Both the position numbers and the translations under genes were made by a program. Under the pieces are notes generated by a model, which was not told the DNA's origin, searched no databases, and was given only the letters and a program-made list of their open reading frames with translations. A DNA stretch of 64,000 bases from Apoderus coryli (lineage: Eukaryota > Arthropoda > Insecta > Coleoptera > Attelabidae), in the NCBI GenBank assembly GCA_911728435.2, contig OU452199.1:39195253-39259252 (forward strand), given 5' to 3'. Positions within the stretch are counted from its first letter, which is position 1. Each line of letters starts with the position of its first letter. Shown here piece by piece: positions 22,184-33,056 of this stretch.

Positions 22184-22246
22184 CTCGATACCTGAAGAAG
22201 GCAAAATGTAAAAAAAAAGAAAATTGCCGAAACGTACGTCGTATTG
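22184..22246 (+). ncRNA. Hammerhead ribozyme motif 5 (CUGAAGA type)
   Basis: Stem I is seven pairs: TCGATAC (22184-22190) with GTATTGA (22240-22246), one G-U. The core is CTGAAGA (22191-22197), with A at the naturally variable position 7, and GAAA (22228-22231). Stem II is GGCAA (22199-22203) with TTGCC (22223-22227). Stem III is the 8-base palindrome ACGTACGT (22231-22238), and cleavage is predicted after C22239. It has one extra base (A) before stem II, as the other copies have U. By arms and core this is the strongest of the set, and the CTGAAGA...GAAACG form fits hammerheads of Penelope-like elements. No PLE coding sequence is visible nearby. Confidence 0.85.
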
Positions 22247-23184
22247 AAAAGATAGTATAAAAGAAATGACAAATATTTAAAAAAATATATAAAATGTACG
22301 AATTAAAGTAAATAATATACCGGGGGGAAGGGATTCGATCGATTATGGAGAAACTACACTGTGCATCAATCTGAAAATCTGGTGTAATAGGTACGTAGGC
22401 CGACGGGACCTGTAAGCGCCGAATACGCTTACAGTGATTATGAATTGAAATAATATTGGTGAATTAACTGGAAAATGGCTTCCTACCTTTCCTGGTTGCT
22501 CGTGGTTGGTAATGGCCAGTTTATGTTCCAGTTTCTTCACACACACATTACACAATATGCGCGTACGGTTTGTATAACAATATGCGATTGTTATAACGAG
22601 GTTTTTCGAATATTCCAAATTAACGACATACGACAACGTATATCGGTTTTTACACCTACGCTCTCCGAATACCAATATGGCTCTTCTCGGAGTAGGTGAT
22701 CCCCACCAACTTCCAGTATAAAAATAAAAATTGCACTATACTGTGGGCAAAATAAATGAAACTTAAATATTTGTTGCTTTGACATAACTATTCAACTTAA
22801 ATATTCATAACCAACCAAAATGAAAATATTATAAATCTAACGAAACAATTACGGACGCACACAAGGCAGTGCGGTTACGCAACAGGGCTAATTCGGCTAA
22901 AATGTTTTCAAGGATCTAGTACTTCCTTATTTCAAATACGACCCTATATAAAATATTTTTTTTTTTTTTGATTCTGCTTGTAATTCTTAAATATATTTAA
23001 TGCAAAATATATTATACGTATCTCTAGTTGTTTTCGAAATATTTGAAATTTTATGTCAAAAATTTCGTTTTCAGAATAAAGAATAATTACAATTTTTTAT
23101 TATAAGGGAGGTTAATTAAATTAATTTGTTAGGAGCTATAGATCTACTTTAAGCACCTACGTATATTTTTTTAGTAAATATTAA
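22247..23184. other. Unassigned sequence
   Basis: The block 22330-22710 is less AT-rich but carries no recognisable domain on either strand. No gene is called. Confidence 0.4.
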
Positions 23185-23855
23185 AACAGGGTATTTGAAA
23201 AGAAGGGTAAAAAATCGAATTGAAAAAAATGTCACAATTCAAAATTTTTAAATGGCAACCCCCAATTTTATCTATTTTTAATTTTTTTTGCATCAAAAAT
23301 AAGGGCAAGTTTATGAAAGGATGTCTATTCCAAAAATTGATAGTTTTCAAAATATTGACAATTTTACATTCTGCTATTACAATAATTCTGATATGACTTT
23401 GAAATTTAATAGATTTTAGTTGCCCATGATGGCTTTAGAAAGCAAATAAATATGACAATTCTAGATACTAATAAATAATAAACAAATTTAGATAGTCTCC
23501 GTTGGTATAATTTGTACGCCCTGCCATGATTATTACTACCAAATTAATATCTACAATTTGTCATACTTGTTGATTATTTTTGAAGTGTCATATTTATTTG
23601 CTGTCTAAAGCCATCATGGCTAACTAAAATCAATTAAATTTCAAATTGATATCACTACTGTATTAGAAAAATATAAAATTGTCAATTTTTGAAATGGACA
23701 TCCTTTTATACACTTGCCCTTGTTTGGATGCAAAAAAATAAAAAATATATAAAATGTAAAACAAAAATTTGACACTTTTTTTCAATTTGATTTTTAGTTC
23801 TTTTTTTTTTCTCCCTAATGGATCGGAATCCCTTCCCGATGGGACACCCGGTATA
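23185..23855. mobile_element. Fold-back element
   Basis: An inverted repeat centred near 23520, with shared blocks such as CATGATGGCTTTAGA, AAGGATGTC and GGGCAAGT in opposite orientation. The right end is GGGACACCCGGTATA; the left end is a degenerate ACAGGGTATTTG. The total is about 670 bp. No coding remnant is seen. Confidence 0.7.
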
Positions 23856-24404
23856 ATTTCTGAACCCACAACCAAAGAAAATAAAATAAATTTTTAAAAT
23901 TCAAGGGTTCAAGAAAAAATAAAACAAAAAAATATAAATTACTAGTGATACTAATAGGTGTCCTAAAATAAATAAGGCTGAATATGAATATTGAAAATAA
24001 CCGTTTACTTATTCACAAATTTGGAAAAAATTACAGAAATTCAGAGAGTTAATGTTGCCACTTAGGGCTTTTTTGTCTGTTTTATAGCTGCAATTAATCA
24101 TCAATCTTTAGAATTCTGTAGTTTAACTATCAACTGATCCTTGAAGTATCCGTTGTACCCCTGTTTAAATATACAAAATCGTTTAAGGTTTAAAAGACAT
24201 ACTTGTTCGAATTGTTAGTAAAGTAATACATATTTGTGAAATTATTATAAATAATACAAATCGGTTGTGTCGCTCCCAAAACTTTCCCTACAAGATATAA
24301 TATAATCGAAAATCTATAGCCTGCGTACCGAAACATAAGTTTAATAATAATTATTATTATTATTGTATTATTTTCATTATTTCCAATAAACTAACGTAAC
24401 CCAA

Positions 24405-24510
24405 CTACTTTATTCAAAAATTAGAAAAAAAAATATTGCCAGAGGTGGGATTCGAACCCAGCACCTTCCGCATGCGAAGCGCACGCTCTGTCAATGACGC
24501 CAAAGTGTGG
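24405..24510 (-). repeat. tRNA-derived SINE
   Basis: On the minus strand an A-box-like TGGCGTCATTGACAGAGCG is followed by a B box GGTTCGAATCC (inverse of 24448-24458) with a complete T-arm. It then runs into a short AT-rich tail ending CTAATTTTTGAATAAA. A second copy with the same head-to-tail order is at 37722-37800. The anticodon arm is not convincing, so it is a SINE head rather than a tRNA gene. Confidence 0.7.
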
Positions 24511-24640
24511 AACAATACATACAGACACACACACAGACAGATAGACTTCCATCTGAAAATGGTCTCAAAATGGTTATCCGCCTTTATCTAAATTTTTTGG
24601 TTCAAAAACTGAAATAATTGGATTGTAAAAATTCTATCAG
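24511..24640 (-). repeat. GGATATAAC...CTGTCTGTCTGTG repeat fragment
   Basis: Contains ACACACACAGACAG and GACTTCCATCTGAAAATGG, the inverse of the blocks at about 38640-38680 and 39119-39170. It is part of a dispersed repeat that includes a short (TG)n run. Confidence 0.55.
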
Positions 24641-24717
24641 CGTCAGTGTGGTCCCATACCCATACTATATCATCTCTATCATTTAATATCGGAACTAAAT
24701 TTCTCTTTTCCTTACAG

Positions 24718-25039
24718 GACTACAATGACGACATCAGACAAGAACAAATGTGGGAGATGCAAGTATTATCAAGTCAACGCAATAACAACAATAAAACAGG
24801 CGACGACTTGTCCATTCAAGGCATTTCACCAGACTGTCAGATGACGAGTGCTGCAAATATAATAACTGTTATTGGTGATGACAGACTCAATTCGGAATTT
24901 AATTCAACAGGGGAAAGTAGTCCGCAACAAAGTCCACCACAATTTATGTCACAGCAACAACAACATCAACCACCTCAGCAATTAGTACAAGAGAATGTGG
25001 TGCCTATGGAGCATCCCGCTATGAGGGGAATAGTACCTG
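24718..25039 (+). CDS. Host gene, internal coding exon (third from the end)
   Basis: The exon begins after a polypyrimidine tract and CTTACAG (24711-24717) and ends at G25039 before GTAAGT (25040). It is open in one phase only; the other two frames meet stops early. The 107 codons start DYNDDIRQEQMWEMQV and are rich in Asn, Gln, Ser and Pro, with a polyglutamine-like stretch (QQQQHQPPQQ) and several SPQQSPPQ motifs, the composition of a disordered region in a nuclear regulatory protein. No catalytic or DNA-binding domain lies in this exon. The leftover G joins the AG of the next exon to make a Glu codon, so phase supports splicing to 34810. I do not recognise the gene. The upstream exons, and probably the defining domain, lie outside the window or in undetected exons. 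Confidence 0.85.
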
Positions 25040-25323
25040 GTAAGTACCTATACCAAACATAATTAACTAGGTACATATTTTTGATTAAGTTTTGGATGTC
25101 CAATATATTGGATAATATAACGCTGTCGCATCCACTAAATTGTTTTAATACCTGTCTTTTCTTCAAATAATAAATACATGTTTCGACCCTACCTAGGATT
25201 CTCACTTTGGATATGAGTTACATAACTACAAGGAAGTTAATTCAAGTACTGTCACCTGTCATTTAATAATTTGAAGTTGATAACAATTTGTGTTGTCGGA
25301 CGAAATAGTAAATCTATAAAGAT
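25040..25323. other. Start of 9.8-kb intron
   Basis: The intron 25040-34809 begins here. A GTCGAAACATGTA block at about 25174-25186 (minus strand) resembles the 3' half of the hammerheads, but the CUGANGA half is degraded. Confidence 0.6.
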
Positions 25324-25740
25324 CTGTGTGAGTCCAAGATAAGAATGGAATACCATTGGAATCTTGGAATCGGTAGGAGGTACAATGTCGGTTCAATTGG
25401 AGAAAATTTGTACAATTTAAACACCTTTTAAATAGTGTTTTCAAAAGTAATGTAACTTTAGCCGTTTTCGAGAATTTTTGACATAACGATTTTTTGCAAT
25501 TTTAGTTTTTATTTATTTCTGACATTATTTTTACAGATATGAAAAAAATCGAAAACACTTCCTGATTGTTACTTTTTGATAACAAAAATATAGCGTTTAC
25601 AAATTTTCACTACAACGTTTCGTTTTTGAAAAACCATCATCAACTTCGTTTTTTTAAATATTTTAAATACGGTCCTGGATTTTTTATTTTTAAATTTAAA
25701 GCCATTTTCGATTGAAAAATAGGTGGTATATCACACTTAA
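25324..25740 (+). mobile_element. Solo arm of the CACTGTGTCCAAG family
   Basis: The left half of the element seen complete at 17106-17898, beginning GTGTGAGTCCAAGATAAG and running to the family centre (AGGTGGTATATCACACTT). At that point it joins the 3' end of a hAT transposase relic on the opposite strand. Confidence 0.8.
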
Positions 25741-26064
25741 TGGTTTCAACAATATTAATAAGTTCTGCGTTGTTACTTAATGATGAATAAAATTCCGAAC
25801 AAGAAAGCTTAATGTTAGAACGAATGCAAAGTTCTGCTTTCACCATTTCAACTGTCAGTCTGTTTCTGTCGTCATCCCATAGTCGTTTCATGATGCTGAA
25901 AATCCTTTCCACATACGCATTGCTACAAGGAACAGACAAAACTACCTGAACTATTTTTCTTAAGATTGGAACATCACCGGCCTTTTTTGGATGCTGACCG
26001 GCACCCGGCCTTGTTAACGGGAAACCGGCCAGGCCGGTGGAAAAACGGCCAGGTGGCAACCCTA
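25739..26064 (-). pseudogene. hAT transposase dimerisation-domain relic with one terminus
   Basis: On the minus strand, the frame contains LSVPCSNAYVERIFSIMKRL followed by DRNRLTVEMVKAEL, the C-terminal hAT dimerisation domain (usual form LsxPxSSAxxERxFSxM...RN+L). It is preceded by a Gly/Pro-rich stretch from CCGGCC repeats and by the terminus TAGGGTTGCCACC (ending at 26064), typical of hAT ends. The central catalytic part is missing, so this is an internally deleted element. The other terminus is replaced by the solo MITE arm, which supplies the last 30 or so codons. The frame continues without a stop into the LINE fragment at 26065-26191, giving a chimeric open frame that I do not consider a gene. 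Confidence 0.8.
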
Positions 26065-26191
26065 GGCTGATCCTTGGCAGTTTCCAGAAATTCGGAAACT
26101 CATTACATTTCAATGACAAATTAAATATAGTTGAAATCGGTTTAGCAGCACAGTCGTTGACGACAAAGACAGGTATACCGTCTGGACCCGA
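26065..26191 (-). pseudogene. Non-LTR reverse transcriptase fragment
   Basis: The minus-strand codons read SGPDGIPVFVVNDC and then STIFNLSLKCNEFPNFWK. This is the conserved GPDGIP...L..iFN.SL....P..WK block at the start of the palm in LINE reverse transcriptases. The fragment is about 43 codons and is cut by the hAT terminus at 26064. Confidence 0.75.
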
Positions 26192-28009
26192 AGTATGTCT
26201 AGCTTCAAACGAATTATCTCTTTGCCTGCCAAGTGTATCGCTAGCCCAGCCAGGCTGGACCAAACTAGGCCACGTATATTGCTGCCGATACACCATATGC
26301 GAAGTTGCTTAGAAGCCTGGTGTATACCTACCACACACATTTCTATATGTTTGGAATTCTATTTTCTAACGTTTGGCCTGTGTGAACACTTTGCCATATG
26401 GAACTTGAGCCTAAGACGACCGAAAAACGTGATTTCGTTTGCGATACACCTAAAAAAAAAAACAAACTCAAAAAAGTAAATTTCAAGTCATTTTAAAGGA
26501 CATCAATCAAAAATAATGCTTTGAAAACATCATCTTCACCAATCTCTCTAATATAAATAGGATATGGAGAGAAAAAAAAAAGAAACCTATGGAAATGACA
26601 TTGTATATTGAATAATATATCGAAAATATAGAAGATACAGAGGTAAGAGATAAAGTATCTAATTAGAATATAAAAAATAAACTAAAAGAGAATAATGTCA
26701 AAAAGAGAAATAGCGTGAGGACGCACCAAAACCTCCACGAAATGGGTATGCACTTTTAATTCCAAGATAATGAAACACAAAATATAAAACTGTTTGTAAA
26801 ATTGGATAAAAATGCCATTTCCTCACAGTAATAAGACGAAATTGTAACACCAAACCATTACGGACATAATGAAATTTCGTGACAGCACGTACGTCTACTA
26901 GCACAGCGCTAGATAAGTATATAAATAACATTCTCCGTTCTAATATATTGCAACAAACTTGACTTTAATTCCTTTTTGTTCTTCATTCGGTGTCTCTTTT
27001 TTCCTGCTGTATTTTTGAGGTACGTATACACAATACGTTATATCTACGTTTCTACTCTTTTTTGACCGCATAAACCCGCAATATATGGTAAGTATAAAAT
27101 AAACAGGAAACATATTTTGCACATCATGTCAACTGACGGAAGAAACCGGGGGAATTATTGTGGAAAATCGTAAAAGCTTTATCACTTCAAAATTTCGTGA
27201 ATTAAACTGAAATTAGGGAGTTAAGGCAAAGCCAGTGACGAATACGTAAACGTATCTTTTGACATCTACGCATGCGCTCTTTAAATTTTTGATACGTTTA
27301 ACGATAAGAAGGCCGTAAACATATGTACCTCTACGCGTAACGTATACTTAAACGTATTGAACCGATTGTTGTCGGAATTACATGAATTTGTACGAATATC
27401 TAGAATAGAACATTAAAAACTCAATCTAAATTGAAAATTAAGCTAAGCTATTTTGCAATAAATACTTTATTATTATTAGTAGTAGTAGTAGTTTATTTTG
27501 TAACAATTATAAACATTTTTCTGTTATTGTTTATAGGTATACATAATAAAATATATAGGTATTTGGTTAATAATTAAAAAAACAATAATATTAACAACAT
27601 AGTACATGGAAGTAGATAAATCTAAAATAGTCTTTTTCTCAAGTAAAGTGTTATCTCTACCTTCCGCATACGATACGTATTGGATGGCACCTTACTCTAT
27701 TTTGAATGACTGCTTATCTAGTGTAAACATAACCAAAATCTCACGTTTACGTATGGCGATACGTATACGCCCTTTGTTTTGCCTTAACTCCCTAATATTC
27801 AGATTAGTAAAGACGTATCGCAACGTCTGTGAAGTTAGCGTTCACAGCGTCGAACATAGGATCAGGGCAATCTGCACCAAACCAATTTTGATATTTAATA
27901 AAGGGTGTCCCAAAATTAACGTAAGATTTGAATTAAAACATACAAAACACAGTTTTTAGACTTTTGATTTTAAGTTTTTTTATTGAATCATAAAGTACAT
28001 AGGATAGTG
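26192..28009. other. Intronic sequence without a gene
   Basis: No coding sequence is supported. It includes an (ATT)n/(AGT)n microsatellite at about 27470-27492 and a GGGTGTCCCAAAATTAACG terminus at about 27902-27920, which is the 3' terminus of the mariner remnant that follows. Confidence 0.45.
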
Positions 28010-28105
28010 TTATTTATGGAATAACAAATCGGACAAATGGCCTCCACGGCTTTGCATACACATACGCACCCGTTTGTCGAAATTTTGCATGACCATTCTA
28101 ACCAG
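28010..28105 (-). pseudogene. mariner/Tc-type transposase C-terminus
   Basis: The minus-strand codons read VMQNFDKRVRMCMQSRGGHL, then SDLLFHK and a stop at 28012-28010. The RVRxCxxxRGGHLxDxLFH tail is the usual C-terminal end of insect IS630/mariner-like transposases. Downstream (leftward) the terminal GGGTGTCCCAAAATTAACG follows after about 90 bp. Only this tail is left; it is joined to a tRNA-like segment upstream. Confidence 0.7.
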
Positions 28106-28121
28106 ATTAGACAAATAAAAA

Positions 28122-28200
28122 CATGATTCGAATATCCTGCAGTTAATCTGACACTTTAAATGACTTCCAACCAAGCGCTTTACCAGTTAAGCTATTTGCC
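28122..28200 (-). repeat. tRNA-like SINE head
   Basis: The minus strand shows an A-box-like TAGCTTAACTGGTAAAGCGC and a B-box-like GATATTCGAATC about 45 bases later. The arms do not fold into a complete cloverleaf, so it is called a tRNA-derived repeat, not a tRNA gene. Confidence 0.5.
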
Positions 28201-31200
28201 TATATATTACTTGTGGTGAACTTCCTTTGCGTGAAGTTATTTGCCAAGGTGCCACACATTTCCTCATCGCAAGTGTGAAACCAAGTTGCATAGAAGCAAT
28301 GGAATTACAGTGTTCACAACACGAAGCCAATTTAATATAATTAACATGTTGGAAACGTAAGGGGACGCAACACTGAAAGCCAATTACTTCTTATTGTTTA
28401 ATTCAGAAGTAGAACCATAGTAATTAATTAATATTAAGCACCGTTTTCCGCAAGATAGTTTTGGAAAACCTATCTTATCTCATATAAATACCAGGTGTGC
28501 AAAAAAATATAATTTTTTTTTTCTCGAAAAATATTTTTTCTGGTAAATTATTTATTTATTTGATACGTATAGGGCGGCAATATTTAAGGTCGTGATTTCA
28601 CAGGTCATTTTATGAAAACAAGTTCCCATAAACAACGTCCGGAAATGCATTGTTTCCAACATTCAAGTTGTTAAAGTTTTTTCGTAAATAGCGCATTTTT
28701 TTAATTAACTCCTTCACAACCATAGTATCCAGTATCCACATATGGATATGTTTACCCATACGTTTATATACCAAAATATCCACCATAAACTTGAAATACA
28801 ATATTTTTGTAAGCACACATTAAAAACAAACTCAAATTAATGTTTTCTATATATCAAAACAACTACGAGTACCTCGCTGTTGTGACGTCAGACAGTGTTG
28901 CCAAACTTAGTCCCCGGTCCTTGTAAATTGCCTACGCAACTGTACCTGTATAAAAGCTAAATTTTCAAAAACATGAATTTGGAAATTGCAGATTACTAAG
29001 TTAATTTTCGTCCTATTGCAGGGCTCGAGATCTCATTATTTTAGCAAAAGAGAGATCTTTTAGAAAAACTTGGTTACCGTTACACAGGGTGGTCCAAAAA
29101 AGCCCCTGCAACTTTTGAACACTACCAATAGTTGATTATGTTTGCCGTCTTGATTTTTTTTAAATGTCAAAACAGTCACTGACTTTCGATATCCTAATCA
29201 TTTCTCATTTAAACAAGACTAAAATTGCAAAACTCGGTCAATTTATAAAAAAGTTATAATGAAAAAAGAAAATTTCGGAATTTTGATGCGCGTTGAAAAA
29301 CATTAAAAAATCGATTTAATTTCCCTTCTCAATCTATGTAGGTATATCATATACTATTTTGTGTGGTCTAACGATATTTAATAACTATTACATATTCACG
29401 AGTCCAAACTTTACAATCGAACTTTAAAGGTAATCTGTGCTGGGTATGCATAGGAGACGCCTCGATTGGACCATTTCTTTCGAACCCTTTCGGCTTTAAA
29501 TGCATAGACGATATTAATTTCCAATCAGTGCAATTTAACGTCGCCGTGTTTTCTCTTTCGAACAGAGATAAGACTGATCCCTGTTTCGTCTAAAAACTTT
29601 CGTAATTTTCTCCAGCAAACTGAAACGGAATACAAAGGAGCTTATTTCGCATTGCATGAGGATAAATTTTGTCTACTTTATTATTTTATGTTAGATATAT
29701 ATATAATATCGTGTCGCATTAGTGGTTGTTTTCTTTATCTCTGTAGTACATGTTCTTCACTGATATCATAGATACATTGTATACTTTGGATATGGGATTA
29801 TTATATAGTTTGAAAAATTTCGGTGAATTTAGTACGTTTTTTCACTTTTTACAGCTTAAATGCATTTTCCGCCATTAAGCTTAGAAAGTTAGTTTGCTTT
29901 TGGAATTTCCTGAATGTGAGTTATGCAAATTTGTTAGGCCATTTCTAGTTTTTAAATCTAATTTTGTGACAAAATAACATCTGATATTTATCAAATTATC
30001 TCTGAAACCAATAATTGTATCGACTTTTGTAAACGATAGCAAAATGTTTGTAAATGAATTGTTGTTCTAAAAAAAGGTATAGTCTTGGAGTAATTGCCGT
30101 AGGTACAAAAAATTAGGGGGTCAGAGGGTACAAAACCCCCCGTCTTTTAAATGAAGTACCATGTTTTTTTAACTTTTTCGACCTTGATAACATGCGGCTA
30201 AAATTGTAATATTAATGTATAGAATTTTTAATCTCAATTGGGTTGGGTTCTTCTTTATGTTCGTTTTTAAGGCACTCATGCATATTTAAATTATTATATT
30301 AAATTAAATGTTTATTTTTAAATTCTCTACAGGGTAAAGTTTAAATTATCATGTTCGAATGGTCTCCAAAACGTCATAGTTAGCGTAGTTTGTGTAGGTA
30401 TCTTTAAAATATTAACGTAATAAAGTTAACATTTTCTAAGGTCTGGCAAATTTAGTTTGCAGAACCGCAGTACCAAAATATCAATATCCGCCACTGACAT
30501 GTACCATATTGAAATTTATTCCATTAACGATATTAAAGACGCGATATGTTCAAGAATAGGATGTTATTATAACACAAAAAAAATATGATACAAGACAAGA
30601 AAATGTAAATTTTTCACCACAAAATAAGGGGATATTTATATTAAAAAATTTTAATATGAATTCACCCTCCTTTATAATTTCAATATTATTCCCGTCTCAG
30701 TTACAATATACTGTTTTCATTAAAAGATGTCGACCTAACTTGATAGAAATTCCATCCAAAAGTATCGAAACTCTCTAAAACAAGACATCATATTACATTC
30801 TTTATTTTCTACGTAACTACAACATGCGACCATTTGATTTAAAGGTTGGATAGCCAACCACTTTAGTTCGATTAGGCTCATCTTGAGACACTCATGCAGT
30901 CGATTTCTGTGTATATACGTTCCCGCTCACACGCAGAGATATATGGTTCGTCACCTGTTCCAATATTTTGAAGCATCACCATTGCATTTTTTGAGCTAAA
31001 ATTAGCTCTTTTTTCCAATACTTCAATACAATGTCCTGTACCTATTTTCAGCTGTTTCGGAAATATTAAGTGTTTTCACATCTATTGCAAAACAAATATT
31101 TTATGAAATTTAAACAAACAAAATGTCAAATCCATAAAAAAAATTGATTTTTTTCTGTTTTCTATATTTTAGCTCTTTGAACAATTCAAAATATTAATTG

Positions 31201-31744
31201 TTAAATATTATTGAAATAAAAGTCGACCTCCAAGAATATTTAATTATTCTACTCCACTTCGATATGGACTACTTCTTTCGAATATTAATTGTTATATATT
31301 TTTGCATTTGGAAGAAAAAATAAAAAATTTTGATATACTCAGTTGTTCCACTCAAAAAACAATTCTAGTTTTGAGAATATCTCAAAAATTAAAACATCGA
31401 TATTATTTTTGAGTGCGCCACTGGATTCTACAGTAAATATTATAAAACTTTGATATTTAAAGTTTTTTCTCATCTCCATAAATATCAGAGTTAGGTATAA
31501 TAGAAAATAAAAAACCAGTAGATTTTGAGAATCACCCTGTATCTTCTAAACGAATATAGTTAGCCTAAATCTGATTGCTATCAAAAGAAGAGAATGGGAC
31601 ACATATATTAGTTTTTACCATACACTCCCAAAAACTGCTATTTTACGGACTAATTTAAATCTGTCAAATGCTTCTTTTTCGGCCTTGTCCCTAAAAGTTG
31701 AAAAAATCCTTTAAATGCAAAAGTTGTAAAGTTTCTTGTATATT
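28201..31744. repeat. Intronic repeat fragments
   Basis: No gene is seen. ACAGGGTGGTCCAAAAAAGC (about 29083) is one element end. At 29929-30230 is a copy of the repeat also at 1500-1916 and 45712-46116. At 31330-31620 is an inverse copy of 7755-8000, with ATCACCCTGTATC near 31533. The AT-rich block ATATATATAATATCGTGTCGC at about 29698 resembles the tail of hammerhead repeat 1 (6163-6180), but no ribozyme core is present. Confidence 0.5.
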
Positions 31745-33056
31745 TCCTTCCATTTATTATTGAATTACAAAAATGGAATTGGAAATCTGTCAAAATTGCA
31801 TAAATTATATTTTTTTAAATAGGACACCTTGTATATATTATATTTTTTTAATTATTTTTCTTCCTGATTTCAAAATTATAAAGTTTGTCTATCTATATAT
31901 CTATCTTTAACCGTCTTTCCTATTATACTCATGTTTAAATTTCACAATTTAAGAGAAATTACAAAACCTTACAATAAAATGTAGATAGCCATGGATTTCA
32001 TTTATTTGCAAATAATAATAATAATAAACAGTTTATTTGCAGTCATATATAAAGAAAAATTTACAATGCATAACGTGTAAACATAATAAAAACGCAATCA
32101 CAATTACAATATAGCAACGGCAATCCTAACTACAAGAAGCCAAAAAATAACTGCAAAAGGGGTTAGAAGGCAGTAAAACTGATTTTGATATTCTTACCCG
32201 TACGGAAAAATTAACACTTTATACTACTATATCTATAACAGTTCCCGAAAACTTACAATTAACTAAATCTATTTGAACTGCGATGAATACAAAGAAAGAA
32301 AAACAGCATTAAAATAAATTTAAATTTGAAATCATAACCACTACACAATATGAAAATTAAACCAAATTTAATAGTTTTCTTCTAAGAAGTACACGAAATG
32401 TTGTTATTTTATAAGTCTTAAAATTGTGAGGAATTCCATTGTAGATGCTATAGACGTTATAGGAAAAGGATCGCTCGAATAACAAGGTACAATGAGTTGG
32501 AGACAATAAACTCTTAAACCTCAGATTAAGATTGTGTACATCAGACCTAAACCTAATCTTTTCGAACAAATATGGTGGATGCCCGTCAAGCAGTAAATTG
32601 TGATAAAAGCATGCAGCGTGATGAAATCGTCTATCTTTCATAGAAAGCCATTTTGCACTAACCAATTTGTGCCTTATTGGATCATATTTTCTAATTAAAT
32701 ACCTTAAACAGGACTTTTGTATACGCTGAATACGATCTTGATCTGACTTCAACAAACAAGGACCATACACAATAATTGAAGTTACTTAGCACAAGAGTGT
32801 CTGTTAATTTTATTTTTAAATGTATTGTAAGACAATGTCTACGTAGCCATAGATGTTATTGTTGTGTACATCTACATTTTATTGTAAAGTTTAAACATTA
32901 TTCTAAGACAAACGGCTAAAGATACTATAGACAACCCTTACATTTTTGAAATCAGGAAGAAAAATCCTTAAAAAAAATTTAAATAAATATATACAGGGTG
33001 TCCCATTTAAAAAATTTATGCCATTTCGACAGATTTGCATTTCCATTTAAAAAAAC
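31745..33056. mobile_element. Long inverted repeat split by a LINE
   Basis: The arms 31745-31995 and about 32830-33056 are inverse copies, sharing TTACAATAAAATGTAGATAG, GATTTCAAAA...TTTTTCTTCCTGA and two CAGGGTGTCC-type ends (31824, 32996). A 5'-truncated LINE occupies the centre (about 32010-32790). The palindrome was therefore present before the LINE landed in it. Confidence 0.75.
32010..32790 (-). pseudogene. Jockey-like LINE, 3' part
   Basis: The minus-strand frame 32770-32357 encodes the post-RT C-terminal region of a non-LTR element: MYGPCLLKSDQDRIQRIQKS, then CLRYLIRK, and further on FERSFSYNVYSIYNGIP and a stop. LINE families commonly have the order RIQ(R/K)xFLRYL ... R....F.......YN.LP here. 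The 3' end is an (AAT)n tail (plus strand about 32016-32031). The RT palm is not present. The second copy of a similar element, with the palm, lies at 35358-36690. Confidence 0.8.

Noticed and set aside
25165..25200. GTCGAAACATGTA on the minus strand, like a hammerhead 3' half
   Set aside because: The CUGANGA strand is mutated (GUGAGAA) and no stem I is possible.
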